DNA from: Phlegmacium glaucopus
Lineage: Eukaryota; Basidiomycota; Agaricomycetes; Agaricales; Cortinariaceae
Direction of reading: 5' to 3'
Length of the DNA: 28,601 bases
NCBI GenBank assembly: GCA_015039465.1
Contig: MU130529.1
Location: 25,464-54,064, forward strand
The notes under the pieces are model-generated. The model saw nothing but the letters and a program-made list of their open reading frames with translations. It had not been told where the DNA came from and searched no databases. The translations under genes were made by a program, and so were the position numbers. Below are positions 19,461 through 28,601 of the stretch, one piece after another. How positions within the stretch are numbered: position 1 is the first letter of the stretch; every line of letters begins with the position of its first letter.

Positions 19461-21555
19461 TAGCACTTTCGAATCGTCACCTGTCCATTGCTTGAAGCCA
19501 CGTCCCTGCGGAAAATGATGAAGGCCAGGAAAAGGTGGAACAGCAGCAATCCTAATCATACTATGTTAATTATTTCTTAGTTGGAAGCCGTGTAACTCCT
19601 TACCTTCGATCAATGTCAGCCATTATTGCTGCTGCGTGGGCCTTGCCATGAGTGAGCATGAGATATTCACCAACCCATGTGACCAGGTGGTCTTTGAACA
19701 TTCCCTTTATTAGTTGATGTAAGAGGTCGGGAGCAAGGAGCTCATGGATATCGGCGCATGGAAAATTTGCAGTAAAAGGCTGTTGAGGTAAGTCAGACCA
19801 AACTTAGATGTATAAGTGCATTTTGCTTACAAGAACATCTCCTACAGTTCCCATAGAGTCTTGCAGTCCAAGGTTTCCATGAGAAGTCGGGTATGTTCAT
19901 GCGAACGAAAGCCGGCTTCACCATTGAGGTCCTTCCGGTCAGCTGTACATCTGATGCAGTGGATGTTAGTAATTAAGCGGTGTGAAGCAAAGTTTGAAGA
20001 TATACCTTGCGCACCAATTTTGTGCGATGCATGCCAGCAAAACCTGTTCTGGGTAGTCGGCAATGTAAGGTCCTAGGCCATAAATAACTCGTCGAAGGTG
20101 GCCATCTGGGCAACAAGTAACTTCTGGTGTTCTCATACCAGGGCGCAGTGGTTCGAGAATTGCTTCGAGTGACGAATGGAAGAGTTGTCGATGGAACTTC
20201 CGGAAGGCAGGGTCGTCTGCATATTGCCTGTCGGCTGCAAAAAATAAATGAGGAATCAAAACTAGACAGTAAAGAGAACAATACACGTACTTTTAGGTAT
20301 AGAGAGAAACGCAATGATACTAACTGCATTTCGGTGAGAACGGTGGATGTTGTTATGAACATTCCCTAGTGATAGATACAAAGGGTAGTACTCATTTTGA
20401 CCAGTTGCAACCGAAACCATTGTCTTGTCACTGCCTAGGATACATGGGACAAACATTGCCCCATGAGTCAGAGGATCCTTCGCAATCAAATCTGCCTGTG
20501 ACCATGCCCAGTTACCGCTCATGAAATTGGACCATATGCATTTGTTCTTGGGGCCGTACTCACGAAGCGGAGTGTAGTCGACCTCATCTTTGAAGTCTGG
20601 GTTGCTCAGCTGGTTCTGCAGCACTGTGCGTGGATCACAAAAGTGGATGTCATATGGAGTAAGCATCCAGGGGGGAGCTTCACCCTCTGGGAGCTCGCCA
20701 GAATACCTCACGCTAAATGACAACCAAGGTTCTCCACCACGAGGAATCGCGTCGATGGCACCATATGCATCATCATGGTTAGTGAAAGGAGGCTGGCCAG
20801 CATTTTCGTGTAAAGAAGCGGCCCAGATGTTGAATAGCTCGTCGATTTGAACTCCAGGCATCTGGTTCCAGCAGTAGAGGAAGTCAGCCATCTCAAATTC
20901 AACCCGATTGTTGAAAGGTGTCCAATCTGAGGCATCGGGGGTTGTGTAGGATGTATAAGGTGGTGGAGGAGTATTTGGTGGTAAGTCGTTGCCGTCTTCA
21001 TCACATGGGGTACCTAGGATGAGAATTAGCCTGCCTGGTGGTGGAATAAGGTCATAAAATGGAGGAATTCACTGTCTATAATTGGGTGGTAGTCTTTTCG
21101 TGCATGCGTATGGGGCAGAGCAGCTCCAGTAGGGGGGACGTCCTCCAAGTCCACTTCATTACAGTCCTGATCATTGGCGGCAGCTGGAGCTAGCACATTC
21201 AAATGATTGCATGGGTTTGTGTGTGCACTGTTGATGTGTCGCGTCAGCCCACTAAGTGATGAGAAGCCCTTCCGACATATTGCTGATGTTCCAAACTAGC
21301 AGTGGTGTACGCAAGGGTGGTGCGCCTTGGAGGCTTGGCGAGGCATGAGTGACAGAAGGAGTATTGTAGCCTAGAGGTCGGTCCTAAAAATTGATGCCAA
21401 AAGGAGGCTACGTAGGATACTGGCCCCAAGGGTTTAATACTAGAGGCGGGGCGGACTTTAATTTATTTTGAAAAAATGAAGAAAATTAAAGAAACGCACC
21501 ATTGTACAAATCATTCTTTTCAGCTCCTATTCTCATTATCCTTTTTGTGACTAGT

Positions 21556-23895
21556 ATGTCTGAAACACACCGTACAACCCGTAGCACCAATAAGGACAAG
21601 CACCCAGGCCTTCCTGATATTGATGAGGAGACTCTCGCAAAGCCCATTCCAAAGCCAAGGCGTACTCGTGTGCAAATCCTTGCTGACGCGGCTGCCACAC
21701 AGAGCAAGAAGGATAAGAAACTTGAAGACAAGCAACAAGAAGCAACTAGGAAGGCTGCCGGAATCAAGGAGATTGTGCAACTAGAGAGTAAGATGAAAAC
21801 GGATGCCAATAAATCAGCGCTCCATGCTGCTCACCCTTCCGCCATGTCACATATTAAAAAAATCCCAAGGCCCTTAGGTGATGTCGCTTCTCTCCAGCTT
21901 AGATACCAAGGAGTTGACCCACACAATACAGTACTGAAACCAAAGGTGATTGAACTAGATGACTCAGAGAATGATGATATTGATGTTGACGAAGACAGCA
22001 AGATTGTTTCTTCAGGTACGAGTGCTCTTGCTGCTAACTGCTAAAGTGATGAACAATGACTTGAAACGACTAGGGCTTTTGCGGTCTCGAATGGCCAGTA
22101 GCACACCATCACCGAAGCTCCTAGACTCTGATATTGAAATAGACGGCAGTGAAGATGGTGACTGGAATGTGGTGCCAAAGCTTAAGGTCATCATTAAGGA
22201 AAAAGCATCCAGCATAAAGAAGAACAAAGCCAGCATTCAAAGTGTGATCAACAAGCACGCCTCAACAATTACGGCGGATCTTTCCGAATCAGTCGATGGA
22301 GATACCATGGACACCAGTTGGGGTGAGAAACAAAAGGCTCTCAATGTTCCTCTGTTGGAGGACTCAAGTAAAAAGTGAGTCATCTCTGTATTAGTATTAT
22401 AATAGTATATTGATTTTTCTGACGATGTTCACTGTTAGTGGGACAGTGAAACGAATCAAACCCTCGACTCCCAGTGAACGCCATAGCTCTCCAGCTGCAT
22501 TAGCGCTGTCAATTGCTGACAATAGTACTACCACTACTGACGATGCTAGATCTAACTTTGACTATGGAGGTTATCAAGACGAGAATGACAGCATCTACGA
22601 GAAGGCAGCATTGCCCACTGGAGTACCAGCCAAACCCCAGCACCTAAATCTCAAGGTGAGTCGAATGAGATCTCTGAAATGCCAAAAAAACATACCTGAA
22701 TGATTCAATAGAGCATAGTTCACATCCATAGGCCTGGAAAAGCCAAAGTCGCTCTGGCAAATGCGAGCCTACCCCCAGTTGAAGGCAAGACCCGCGTCAA
22801 GTTCACAAACCATGACTTGCCCCATGGAGTCCATTCAACCTGGACCAAAATCCTTGTGCCTCGCTGGTTGGAGATTGTTGGAACGTACAAGAACCCCTGG
22901 GTACTCAATAGCGGCATCAACGATGCACAGGCATTGTGGGATATCATTTTTCCTGAACGCAAAGGACTGGACGTCCTCAAATCAAGTGCCGAACCCATTT
23001 TCAGTGTGGCGAGTTGAATTTAATTCATCCTTCAATGCACTTTTTGGTGATTACAGTTTGTTACAGCTGAAACAAAGGACTTATGAGTGGCGTGGAGGAT
23101 TTTTACTCGCAGCCACCACAGCTGTTAGCGCCTTCTGGGAGACAGATCCTATCTATGCAGATCCCATCAACCATGCCACATACATCGAGTGGGGTGTTCC
23201 TACTGACATTGACGAGCCCACCCCAATTACCTGGGCAAACGTTGACGAGAGTGATCCAGACAACGTTGTGAGTGGAATATCTAGTATATCTTGTATGCTG
23301 TGCAGTGCAACTCATACCATTCTAGATTTACAAAGGGGCCTTCTTATCGGCCCCTGTCATCGCCATGTTTGCCCATCACCTTACTGTGCTCGACTCAATT
23401 CCGACTGGAGACTTGATTTTAGCGCACGCTGAAGGGGCCCTTGCATTATCCACTATGGCAGTGAGTCACCAGAGTTCTTATTATTTCTCATTCTTACCAT
23501 AATCCAAGGTCGATCATGCGTTCAAGCAATGGTCTACTGGCAAGTATCAGAAGAAGTCTGAAGGGTTTTCAGCAGCACTTACAGACAAGACAGTGACATA
23601 TTTGGCTGACATTGAGGGGGTAGAATCCGAGAAGGGATGGGCAAAGATTATGACTGCTGCACAAAAATTTATCAATGAAAACCTGGTGGATCTTCAGGCA
23701 AGACAGAGGGTAGCTTTACAATCTCATCTCATGCTTCTCTCTGCCGTCGAATTGTCGATGCTGATGATGATTAACTGTGACCTACATATGTACAAGCCCC
23801 ATTTTACAGTTGTAGTCAGCTCTCTTCCTGTAAATACAAGTCTGGTCTCACTGCATGTACTGCCGCTGCTCTATAATATGATATTTTCTGGCTAA
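21556..23895 (+). CDS. DUF6532-like partner protein of transposon copy 2, multi-exon
   Basis: ATG 21556 (MSETHRTTRSTNKDKHPGLP), first exon ends at 22015; exon 22074-22374; exon 22439-22655; exon from 22712. The N-terminal half is lysine/serine/acid-rich and looks disordered. The conserved part reads LVPRWLEIVGTYKNPWVLNS, DAQALWDIIFPERKGLD, YEWRGGFLLAATTAVSAFWE and PINHATYIEWGVP. After intron 23268-23325 comes YKGAFLSAPVIAMFAHHLTV, and after intron 23461-23508 comes VDHAFKQWSTGKYQKKSEGF. TAA at 23893-23895. The spacing and the A-x-x-x-W-x-x-G-x(5-8)-F motif parallel the end of the DUF6532 gene of module 1, so I place it as a distant DUF6532 relative (inference). The junction near 22990-23070 is uncertain. 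No clear nonsense codon was seen, unlike module 1. Function unknown; perhaps an accessory protein of the transposase. Confidence 0.65.
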
Positions 23896-23954
23896 AACCT
23901 ACATGGAAAAGGAATACGTGGTTAATTGCGGTAGAATGGCTGAAATAAGATGAA

Positions 23955-24130
23955 ACATCTGGATTTGCCTGGTGTAAGCCCATATTGTCTGGCGTCTTAT
24001 GGTGTCTGATGGGCTGGTGACAGATATCCAGGTCTTATCCAGAAAGGTACATGGCTTTGACAAGATTCATCAAATCTGTCTGAATTTGTCTTAGGTGCCT
24101 GTGACAAGACAGATCAGACAGATCAGACAT
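23955..24130. repeat. GTCTG/CAGAC motif cluster near the right end of the transposon
   Basis: Repeats of GTCTGATGGGC, TCTTATCC, CAGATCAGACAGATCAGAC and relatives in both orientations, mirroring the cluster at 14140-14261. Likely subterminal repeats. Confidence 0.5.
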
Positions 24131-24307
24131 GGTGTCATTTTCCTGATGTACAGTGTAAGTATTATTCCACATCAAATCCCACCTCAAGCAGATTCTATTT
24201 CACAACTCCCAGCCCCTTCTGCCACAAATATTTAGTACTGTCCAATAGATATTCTCAATTAAAATTTGGTGAGTATTAAATATTACACTTCGAGTAAGAA
24301 CTGAATA

Positions 24308-24575
24308 TGTAACTTTCAGAATACACTTGGGCAACAGAGAAATCAATGTTCCTGAGAATATCGCACAAATTCTTGCTTATTTGAAAATATTAGCATACCT
24401 ATCGATGCAGATTTTCAACGCCAATATAACAGTCATATTTTCACTGGAAACAGGTATAAACAAGGTATAAACTGATGAAGTTATTCTACAAATATTCAAG
24501 ATGGTTCAAAATCCATCTAAATTTACTGCATTTGGAAAAAAATCAATTCCCGCCCTACATTCCACAAGTTGCTGT
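24308..24575 (-). repeat. Right terminal inverted repeat
   Basis: Reverse complement of 12952-13004 plus 13487-13706, with about one difference per 15 bases by eye and an extra 11-nt duplication (AGGTATAAACAAGGTATAAAC, 24452-24472). Confidence 0.85.
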
Positions 24576-26340
24576 AATCATTTCATCTGGTAGAAAGACT
24601 GAGGGTAGAAAGAAACCATATTCCACTGTACTAGCCATGCCAAAGGTTTTCTGTTGGAGAGATTTCAGTTCGGCTGTTCCAAGAGCTCGGAGTTCTTTGG
24701 TGATTGCTTCTCCTTGCTTGGCTTTGGGTTTTCGCAAACTGTTTGTGACATCTGAGGTAGGAGGAACAGACTCGGGTCTGCAATTCATGCCGCTACAATT
24801 GCATGTTGCTGGCTTTTTAACGGGTGGATGTGTTCTGCAGATGGTGCAGTTACATTCAAGGTCACAGTCTGGGTTGTCATATATTGAATTGAGTTCGGTA
24901 GGCTTGCATTTGGCCAAAAGAAGATGTGCCATGCTGACATCCATGTCTCAACCATCCTTTTGGGAATGATTGGTTGATGACTGCACTTCTATATTGTCAT
25001 CAGAATCTGAAGAGAGGGGTGTGTTGTCAAGGACGGATTGTGCTGTTGCAAGGGCACCTCTTGTGTAATAGAGTATTCCATGAGGATTGGACACTGCTTG
25101 TCAATTCCACCCAACTCGACCAATTTTTTGGACAAATTAATCAACATCTGCAGGTTCACCAAGAATAATTGCGTCCTCTGTGACCTGGCTGTCCCAACCC
25201 ACACTTAGGACGTCTGTGGCAATTGTTACTGTTGCTAAGTTGTCGTTGTTAAGAAAGCTGAGTGTTTCTTCATTATAGGAGTGCTGATTTAATGAATTAA
25301 ACAGCCATAACTGCTTCCCAAGATCTGGAATGCCTTTGGATTTTGCGTAATGCCATAGATAACAAACAACACGGAACCCAAGTGAGATTGTCTTGCAGAA
25401 AATAACGGTGCTTCAGCCTTCATCGACAACCCAATCAAGCTCTGGAAAAGAGGTACCACCAATCCCAGAGCGCATCTCCCGGAAAATAAGCTGGATATCA
25501 TGCCGCATGTTGGAGCGCTGTATGCAATGATAGCTCCCAGGTTTGAGACCTAATAGGTTGCAAATGTTGTTCAAAATTCGCCCTTTTTGAAGTGTTGCAG
25601 TTGTCCCTATAAGAGATATGTTGCTCCCTCGGAACAATGGTAGGCGAGGCCGGAGAAAGCCTACTTGTTGAAAGGCAGGGCGAAAGGATCTCCCCCACCA
25701 ATGAAGAAGGTGAATCTCATCAATACCCAGCTTGCAGATCCGCTTGCAGAAATCTGGGTGGTCAATGAGTCACCTGAACTCTGGATTCTGCAGCTCCTCC
25801 AGTGATAATATAATAATTGAACCTTTGGTGCAGGTCTCGATCCACAAATCCTTGTTGGCCCCATGAGCCTCAGCACATGTATTGGAATTGATGACCACAA
25901 CATTGAGACCAAAAGCAGTCATATTTCGATTCTTCATATATCCCATAATTAGCAGGTAAAAAATGATATAATAATACCCCAAACCATATCTTGTTGCAAT
26001 GCTTTTGTCGGAGAGATAAGGAGCATACATGGATTTTGTGGAAAAGTCATTCCATCAAGTGCTAGCTCTGGATCTCGAGAGATGGCAAGGATAACAATCA
26101 TTATAAAACAATAGAATCCTGTTTTTCCAGCTCCTGTGGCCATGGTTGCCACCACATCTACACCGTCAAGAGCATGGCATATCCCTTCAAGTTGGTAATT
26201 GTGTGGTTCAACGGCTCGTGGTTGACGTTTCAAGAGAATATCACAAACAAGGGCGCGGCCAACTACCGTATTATACACAGTTTTTAAAGCGGTTTTGCGA
26301 GGGGCTCCAGGCGGTAACATTATGATCATTGAATACATGA
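24576..26340 (-). pseudogene. RecQ-like DEAD/DEAH helicase, N-terminal and helicase part
   Basis: Minus strand from ATG near 26338. Motif I MATGAGKTGFY, motif Ia PTKALQQ, intron about 25990-25940, motif II DEIH in GIDEIHLLHWWG, motif III GTTATLQKG, motif IV IFCKTISLGFRV, motif V TDVLSVGWDS and motif VI QKIGRVG. A cysteine-rich tail follows (CDLECNCTICRTHPP, ATCNCSGMNC) ending at LPDEMI, where the transposon cuts. Acts as ATP-dependent DNA helicase in the family; here dead. TGA at 25770-25772 (FR*LIDHPDF) is readable as CGA, a TAA lies just before motif VI, and several frame changes occur (near 25440, 25000 and 24950). Such RecQ-like copies are numerous in Agaricomycetes. The gene ends in the piece at 12814-12951. 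Confidence 0.8.
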
Positions 26341-26510
26341 CAATGCGTCAATTAACACGCGCGTTCGATTTGTTTGGTTCTACTTGGTGCAACATGTGAT
26401 GGTTGAAACTCCGAAATCGTGTAGCGGTCTGACCCCCAACCCGTGAAAACAGACTAGGCGTATTCACTTGATCAAACTAGTCTTCAAACTGTCCTCCATC
26501 GCCAGCAAAC
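26341..26510. other. Divergent intergenic spacer
   Basis: Between the helicase start (-) and the F-box gene start (+). No clear TATA box; CAAACTAGTCTTCAAACTG and a C-rich leader lie before the F-box ATG. Confidence 0.3.
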
Positions 26511-27450
26511 ATGTTCGCCTCTGGCTACCCCATCTTGTTTCCTCCAGAGATCTTCGATGAGATAATCGATCACATTGACGACAAACCGACATTGCTTTCC
26601 TTCGGCCTCATCTGCGGACGAGCTCTTGTCAAAAGCCGACGTCGTCTATTCTCCTCCCTCGAGTTCACCGACCACGAGAATTTTGACTGGTTTTTGCATC
26701 TCACCGGCAGGCCATGGACCAGTTTTACGTTGGCCGTCACAGAGATCCACCTGCAGGATGTGTTTCACCACAACTTCCGCTACCGTTACAAGTGGAAGCC
26801 TATACAGGTCGCATCAAACCTCCGTAACGTGAGGTCACTGAGTATATCAACACATAAGGTCTGGAAACCTGGATGGCAGGTCGTACCGCGCTCTGTCCTG
26901 GATGTTATCTTCCAGTTGAACCTACACAATCTCCAGATAGATGCCGTGGGCAGATGGCGCACGGAAGACATTGTGATGCTATTCAGCCGGCTTCCTTCTT
27001 CTGTGAAAACACTTGCCTTCCGGAACCTACGATTCTGCGGAATGCCGGATCTCTCTCGCCATTTAGATACATTTCGTCGCCCTTTCCGCTTCAGAATCAT
27101 CGATAACATCTCGCTCGCTCTTCTAAGGGACGTATTGGACCCATCGAGTAACCTGGACCTTGACGTCGCCGTGCAGGCCTTCCATATTCAAACCCCCAAC
27201 ATTCCCCTTGCATTAGCCGACAATCTCTTGACCTCGAGGTTTTTACATCACATCGGCCATCATCTTGAACAGCTTCTGATTACCTTCGGGGGGCCATATC
27301 TTGGTGAGCACAGTTCTGTGTCAAATATATGATATCTTTACCACCGATCTTCAACAGATGAATCCCTTGCATATTTGGAACCAACTCAAATCGCCCAATG
27401 CATCAACATCCGCATGCTATTTGTCGGTTTTCCAGATTTTGCATACAAAT
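26511..27450 (+). pseudogene. F-box protein, truncated in exon 2 by a repeat element
   Basis: ATG 26511. The N-terminus FPPEIFDEIIDHIDDKPTLL followed by SKRR-like KSRRRLFSSLEF is a standard basidiomycete F-box (SCF ubiquitin-ligase substrate adaptor). The rest has the spaced leucines of the leucine-rich-like C-terminal half (LRNVRSLSISTHKVW, LPSSVKTLAFRNLRF, LEQLLITFGGPYL). Intron 27304-27357 (54 bp) gives a phase-1 join to DESLAYLEPTQIAQCINIRM and FVGFPDFAYKS. At about 27451 the reading runs into a repeat element and the remaining C-terminal part is missing. Exon 1 is intact, so the disruption may be recent. Confidence 0.8.
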
Positions 27451-27838
27451 CGAGGTCTTTACAGTGCCCCACGGTTTCCGCTCGGAGTCCGAGTGGATTC
27501 CAAGCATTCCGAGGAGTACACTCGGACTCCACTCGGAATGTTTTTTTGGCAGGTAGTCCCCTTCATTTAGTCATTTTAGTCCAAACACATTCCGCTCGGA
27601 GTCTGAGCACATTCTGAGTAATTTACTCGGAATCAACTCAGACTCATGAGTCCGAATTAGGAATGGCCTTTGATTCCGACTCAATTCTGAGTGGAATCCA
27701 AGTGGAATCCAAGTAGAATCTGAGTGGATTCTACTTGGATTCCACTTGGATTCCACTCAGATTCCAAATAGAGTCCACTTGGAATCCACTTGGATTCCAC
27801 TTGGATTCCACTCGGAATTGATGTTATACCTTAAGAGG
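27451..27838 (+). mobile_element. CCCCCACG-family element, left end only, with GGATTCCACTT repeats
   Basis: Left end GAGGTCTTTACAGTGCCCCACG matches the left end at 1302-1334 in GAGGTCTTTACA and in TTTACA(C/G)T(C/G)CCCCACG. Inside are CTCGGAGTCCGAG and GGATTCCA(A/C)(T/G)T(G/T) units in both orientations. No right end was found downstream; it seems truncated near 27838. Confidence 0.6.
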
Positions 27839-27861
27839 CTACTGTTACTAATTTTAAAAAA

Positions 27862-27945
27862 ATTACACTTCACGGGAATTGAACCCTTGACACACTAGTC
27901 ATAATAGTAAGCAACTTAACACCTAAGCCATGGTGGCACTTCTTA
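27862..27945 (-). repeat. tRNA-like segment, probable SINE head or tRNA pseudogene
   Basis: The minus strand carries a good A box (TGGCTTAGGTGTTAAG, complement of 27915-27930) and B box (GGGTTCAATTCCC, complement of 27874-27886) at tRNA spacing, with a possible anticodon arm TACTA/TAGTG. The acceptor stem does not pair, so it is not a working tRNA. It is followed on its 3' side by a T-rich tract (complement of 27853-27862). Confidence 0.5.
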
Positions 27946-27974
27946 GGGTCAAAAACTTAGTAAATATATCAGCA

Positions 27975-28014
27975 CGCGGGAACATGTAACCTAAATAGGA
28001 TATATGTTCCCGCG
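27975..28014. promoter_or_regulatory. CGCGGGAACAT inverted repeat upstream of the last gene
   Basis: CGCGGGAACAT (27975-27985) and ATGTTCCCGCG (28004-28014) are perfect 11-nt inverted repeats with an 18-nt spacer, about 95 bp before the ATG at 28109. It may be a dimer-binding site or a small hairpin. The stretch 28076-28092 is an ACC microsatellite in the leader. Confidence 0.5.
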
Positions 28015-28108
28015 TCGTAACCCTTTGCCCTATTGTCGTTGTCACCCTTTGCCCCCATCATTTTCTTCATCACACACCACCACCACCACCACATCGCAAT
28101 ACCAAACC

Positions 28109-28601
28109 ATGCCCGTCACCACACGCCGCAAGTCACAGCCAACTGCTGACGATAACCCGGAGATCAGTGGCCACGACGCAATCGAAGGCCTTGGAACCCG
28201 GCGCAAGCGCCAGGAATCCAACGCGGACGTCGAGCCCCCCAAAAAACGTAGGACCGGGACCAGCAACGAAGGAAAGAAGGGCAGGAAGAGGGGCAAGAAA
28301 GGGAGGTAAGTCCCTGTCCATCCCTCAATTCCGTCATACTCACTCAATGTTGGGCAGGAAAACAGCCGCTGAGAGGGCCGTCGAGGACACTGCAGCAGCT
28401 GTGTCCGGCATCCCATCCCATCTCACCCCGTACGTCCCTTTTTTTTTGTCTTATATATTATATATACCGTTACTAACTAATATCACCACACAGGGCTGAG
28501 CAAACGCTCGTGGCGAGTGGTATTTCAGTTGCCCCCCCCGAGCGTGCCCATTCCCTGGCTGTAACCCCCATTCCCACCACCACCACCATCTCAGCACATC
28601 A
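28109..28601 (+). CDS. Lysine/arginine-rich hypothetical protein, 5' part
   Basis: ATG 28109 (MPVTTRRKSQPTADDNPE) is preferred over the in-frame-independent ATG at 28004, which lies in the palindrome. Exon 1 28109-28305, intron 28306-28357 (GTAAGT...CAG), exon 2 28358-28429, intron 28430-28493 with a TACTAAC branch sequence near 28471, exon 3 from 28494 open to the window end. The protein has nuclear-localisation-like clusters (PPKKRRTG, KKGRKRGKKGR), then AERAVEDTAAAVSGIPS and a threonine/proline stretch. No domain is recognised; the reading is clean, so the gene may be alive. Confidence 0.6.

Larger units (their letters stand above)
14324..21300 (-). pseudogene. Plavaka-type transposase, copy 2, interrupted by three insertions
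   Basis: Minus strand, N- to C-terminus. C2H2-like finger: ICRKGFSSLSGLTRHINSAH (21280-21220). DEDGNDLPPNTPPPPYTSY and FEMADFLYCWNQMPGVQIDE. PWMLTPYDIHFCDPRTVLQN, then AMFVPCILGSDKTMVSVATG and NVHNNIHRSHRNAVSIIAFL. Exon from about 20233: FHRQLFHSSLEAILEPLRPG, YIADYPEQVLLACIAQNWCA. Then ADRKDLNGEAGF, ADIHELLAPDLLHQLIKGMF and VPPFPGLHHFPQGRGFKQWT. First insertion (18076-19460), then VYLPAIAGHVPPQMVRALAT, GFSLPRQHSMKHYRLLIQLF and SSITESKHIKAVKEPWRRSS. Intron at about 17441-17386, then LEELGHHIGNDWLVEQTRRY. Second insertion (16100-17244), then PTIPGRISVFHSAKAMYYAP. Third insertion (14742-15988), then STPHWRNGPARCD, VEWFVTVGEAPCDSTGMW and HLIGVYGVQF, ending at TAA 14324-14326. One TGA (14495-14497, F*TSDVIH) is readable as CGA. 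This is a longer, less decayed Plavaka than copy 1. Confidence 0.85.
12952..24575. mobile_element. 11.6 kb two-gene Plavaka-type transposon inserted in a RecQ-like gene
   Basis: Inverted repeats at both ends (TACAGCAACTTGTGGAA outwards) are flanked by AATAATTTC (12943-12951) and AATCATTTC (24576-24584), an 8-of-9 match likely to be the target duplication. Inside are a Plavaka transposase (-) and a DUF6532-like gene (+), divergently arranged. Four later insertions account for about 4.26 kb, so the element was about 7.4 kb when it jumped. Confidence 0.8.

Noticed and set aside
1..28601. CRISPR array, bacterial operon or riboswitch
   Set aside because: Repeats are tandem or foldback without regular spacers, and the genes are eukaryotic and intron-bearing.

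Overview
The window looks like a piece of a mushroom-forming basidiomycete (Agaricomycetes) nuclear genome. The evidence is the 47-58 bp GT-AG introns and gene families typical of that group: a CxC5/CxC6-type cysteine cluster associated with KDZ transposons, a DUF6589 protein, Plavaka-type transposases, DUF6532 proteins, a RecQ-like helicase and an F-box protein. No database was searched; family names come from motif recognition. Almost every gene is broken, so this is a graveyard of nested transposable elements rather than a housekeeping region.

Layout. 1-905: 3' part of a CxC/KDZ-associated gene with one nonsense codon. About 1010-1151: remnant of a repeat element ending in CGTGGGGGACTGTAAA. 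1152-5484: decayed DUF6589 gene (+), split by a 1.8 kb element (1247-3051) with perfect 49-bp terminal inverted repeats; that element carries a second one (1302-2851) ending in TTTACACTCCCCCACG. 5485-6312: GAACCGG-type repeats and a small coding remnant. 6313-8530 (-) and 9529-12186 (+): module 1, a decayed Plavaka transposase and a divergently transcribed DUF6532 gene. 12814-12951 (-): the C-terminal end of a RecQ-like helicase whose main part lies at 24576-26340 (-).

The two RecQ parts are separated by an 11.6 kb transposon (12952-24575). It is bounded by inverted repeats, flanked by a near-perfect 9-bp duplication, and has the same gene plan as module 1: Plavaka transposase (-, 14324 to about 21300) and a DUF6532-like gene (+, 21556-23895). 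Three insertions (14742-15988, 16100-17244, 18076-19460) sit inside its transposase and a fourth (13005-13482) inside its left inverted repeat; each has a 4-bp target duplication. Removing each of the three restores the transposase frame, and the right inverted repeat shows the empty site of the fourth.

26511-27450: F-box gene cut in exon 2 by another member of the CCCCCACG-ended repeat family, followed by a tRNA-like (SINE-like) segment. 28109-28601: apparently intact 5' part of a spliced, lysine/arginine-rich gene running off the window.

Two themes connect the window. First, a two-gene transposon plan (Plavaka transposase plus divergent DUF6532-family partner) occurs twice. Second, about ten nonsense codons in these genes are TGA where the surrounding reading suggests arginine CGA, as expected from CpG methylation and deamination of repeats.
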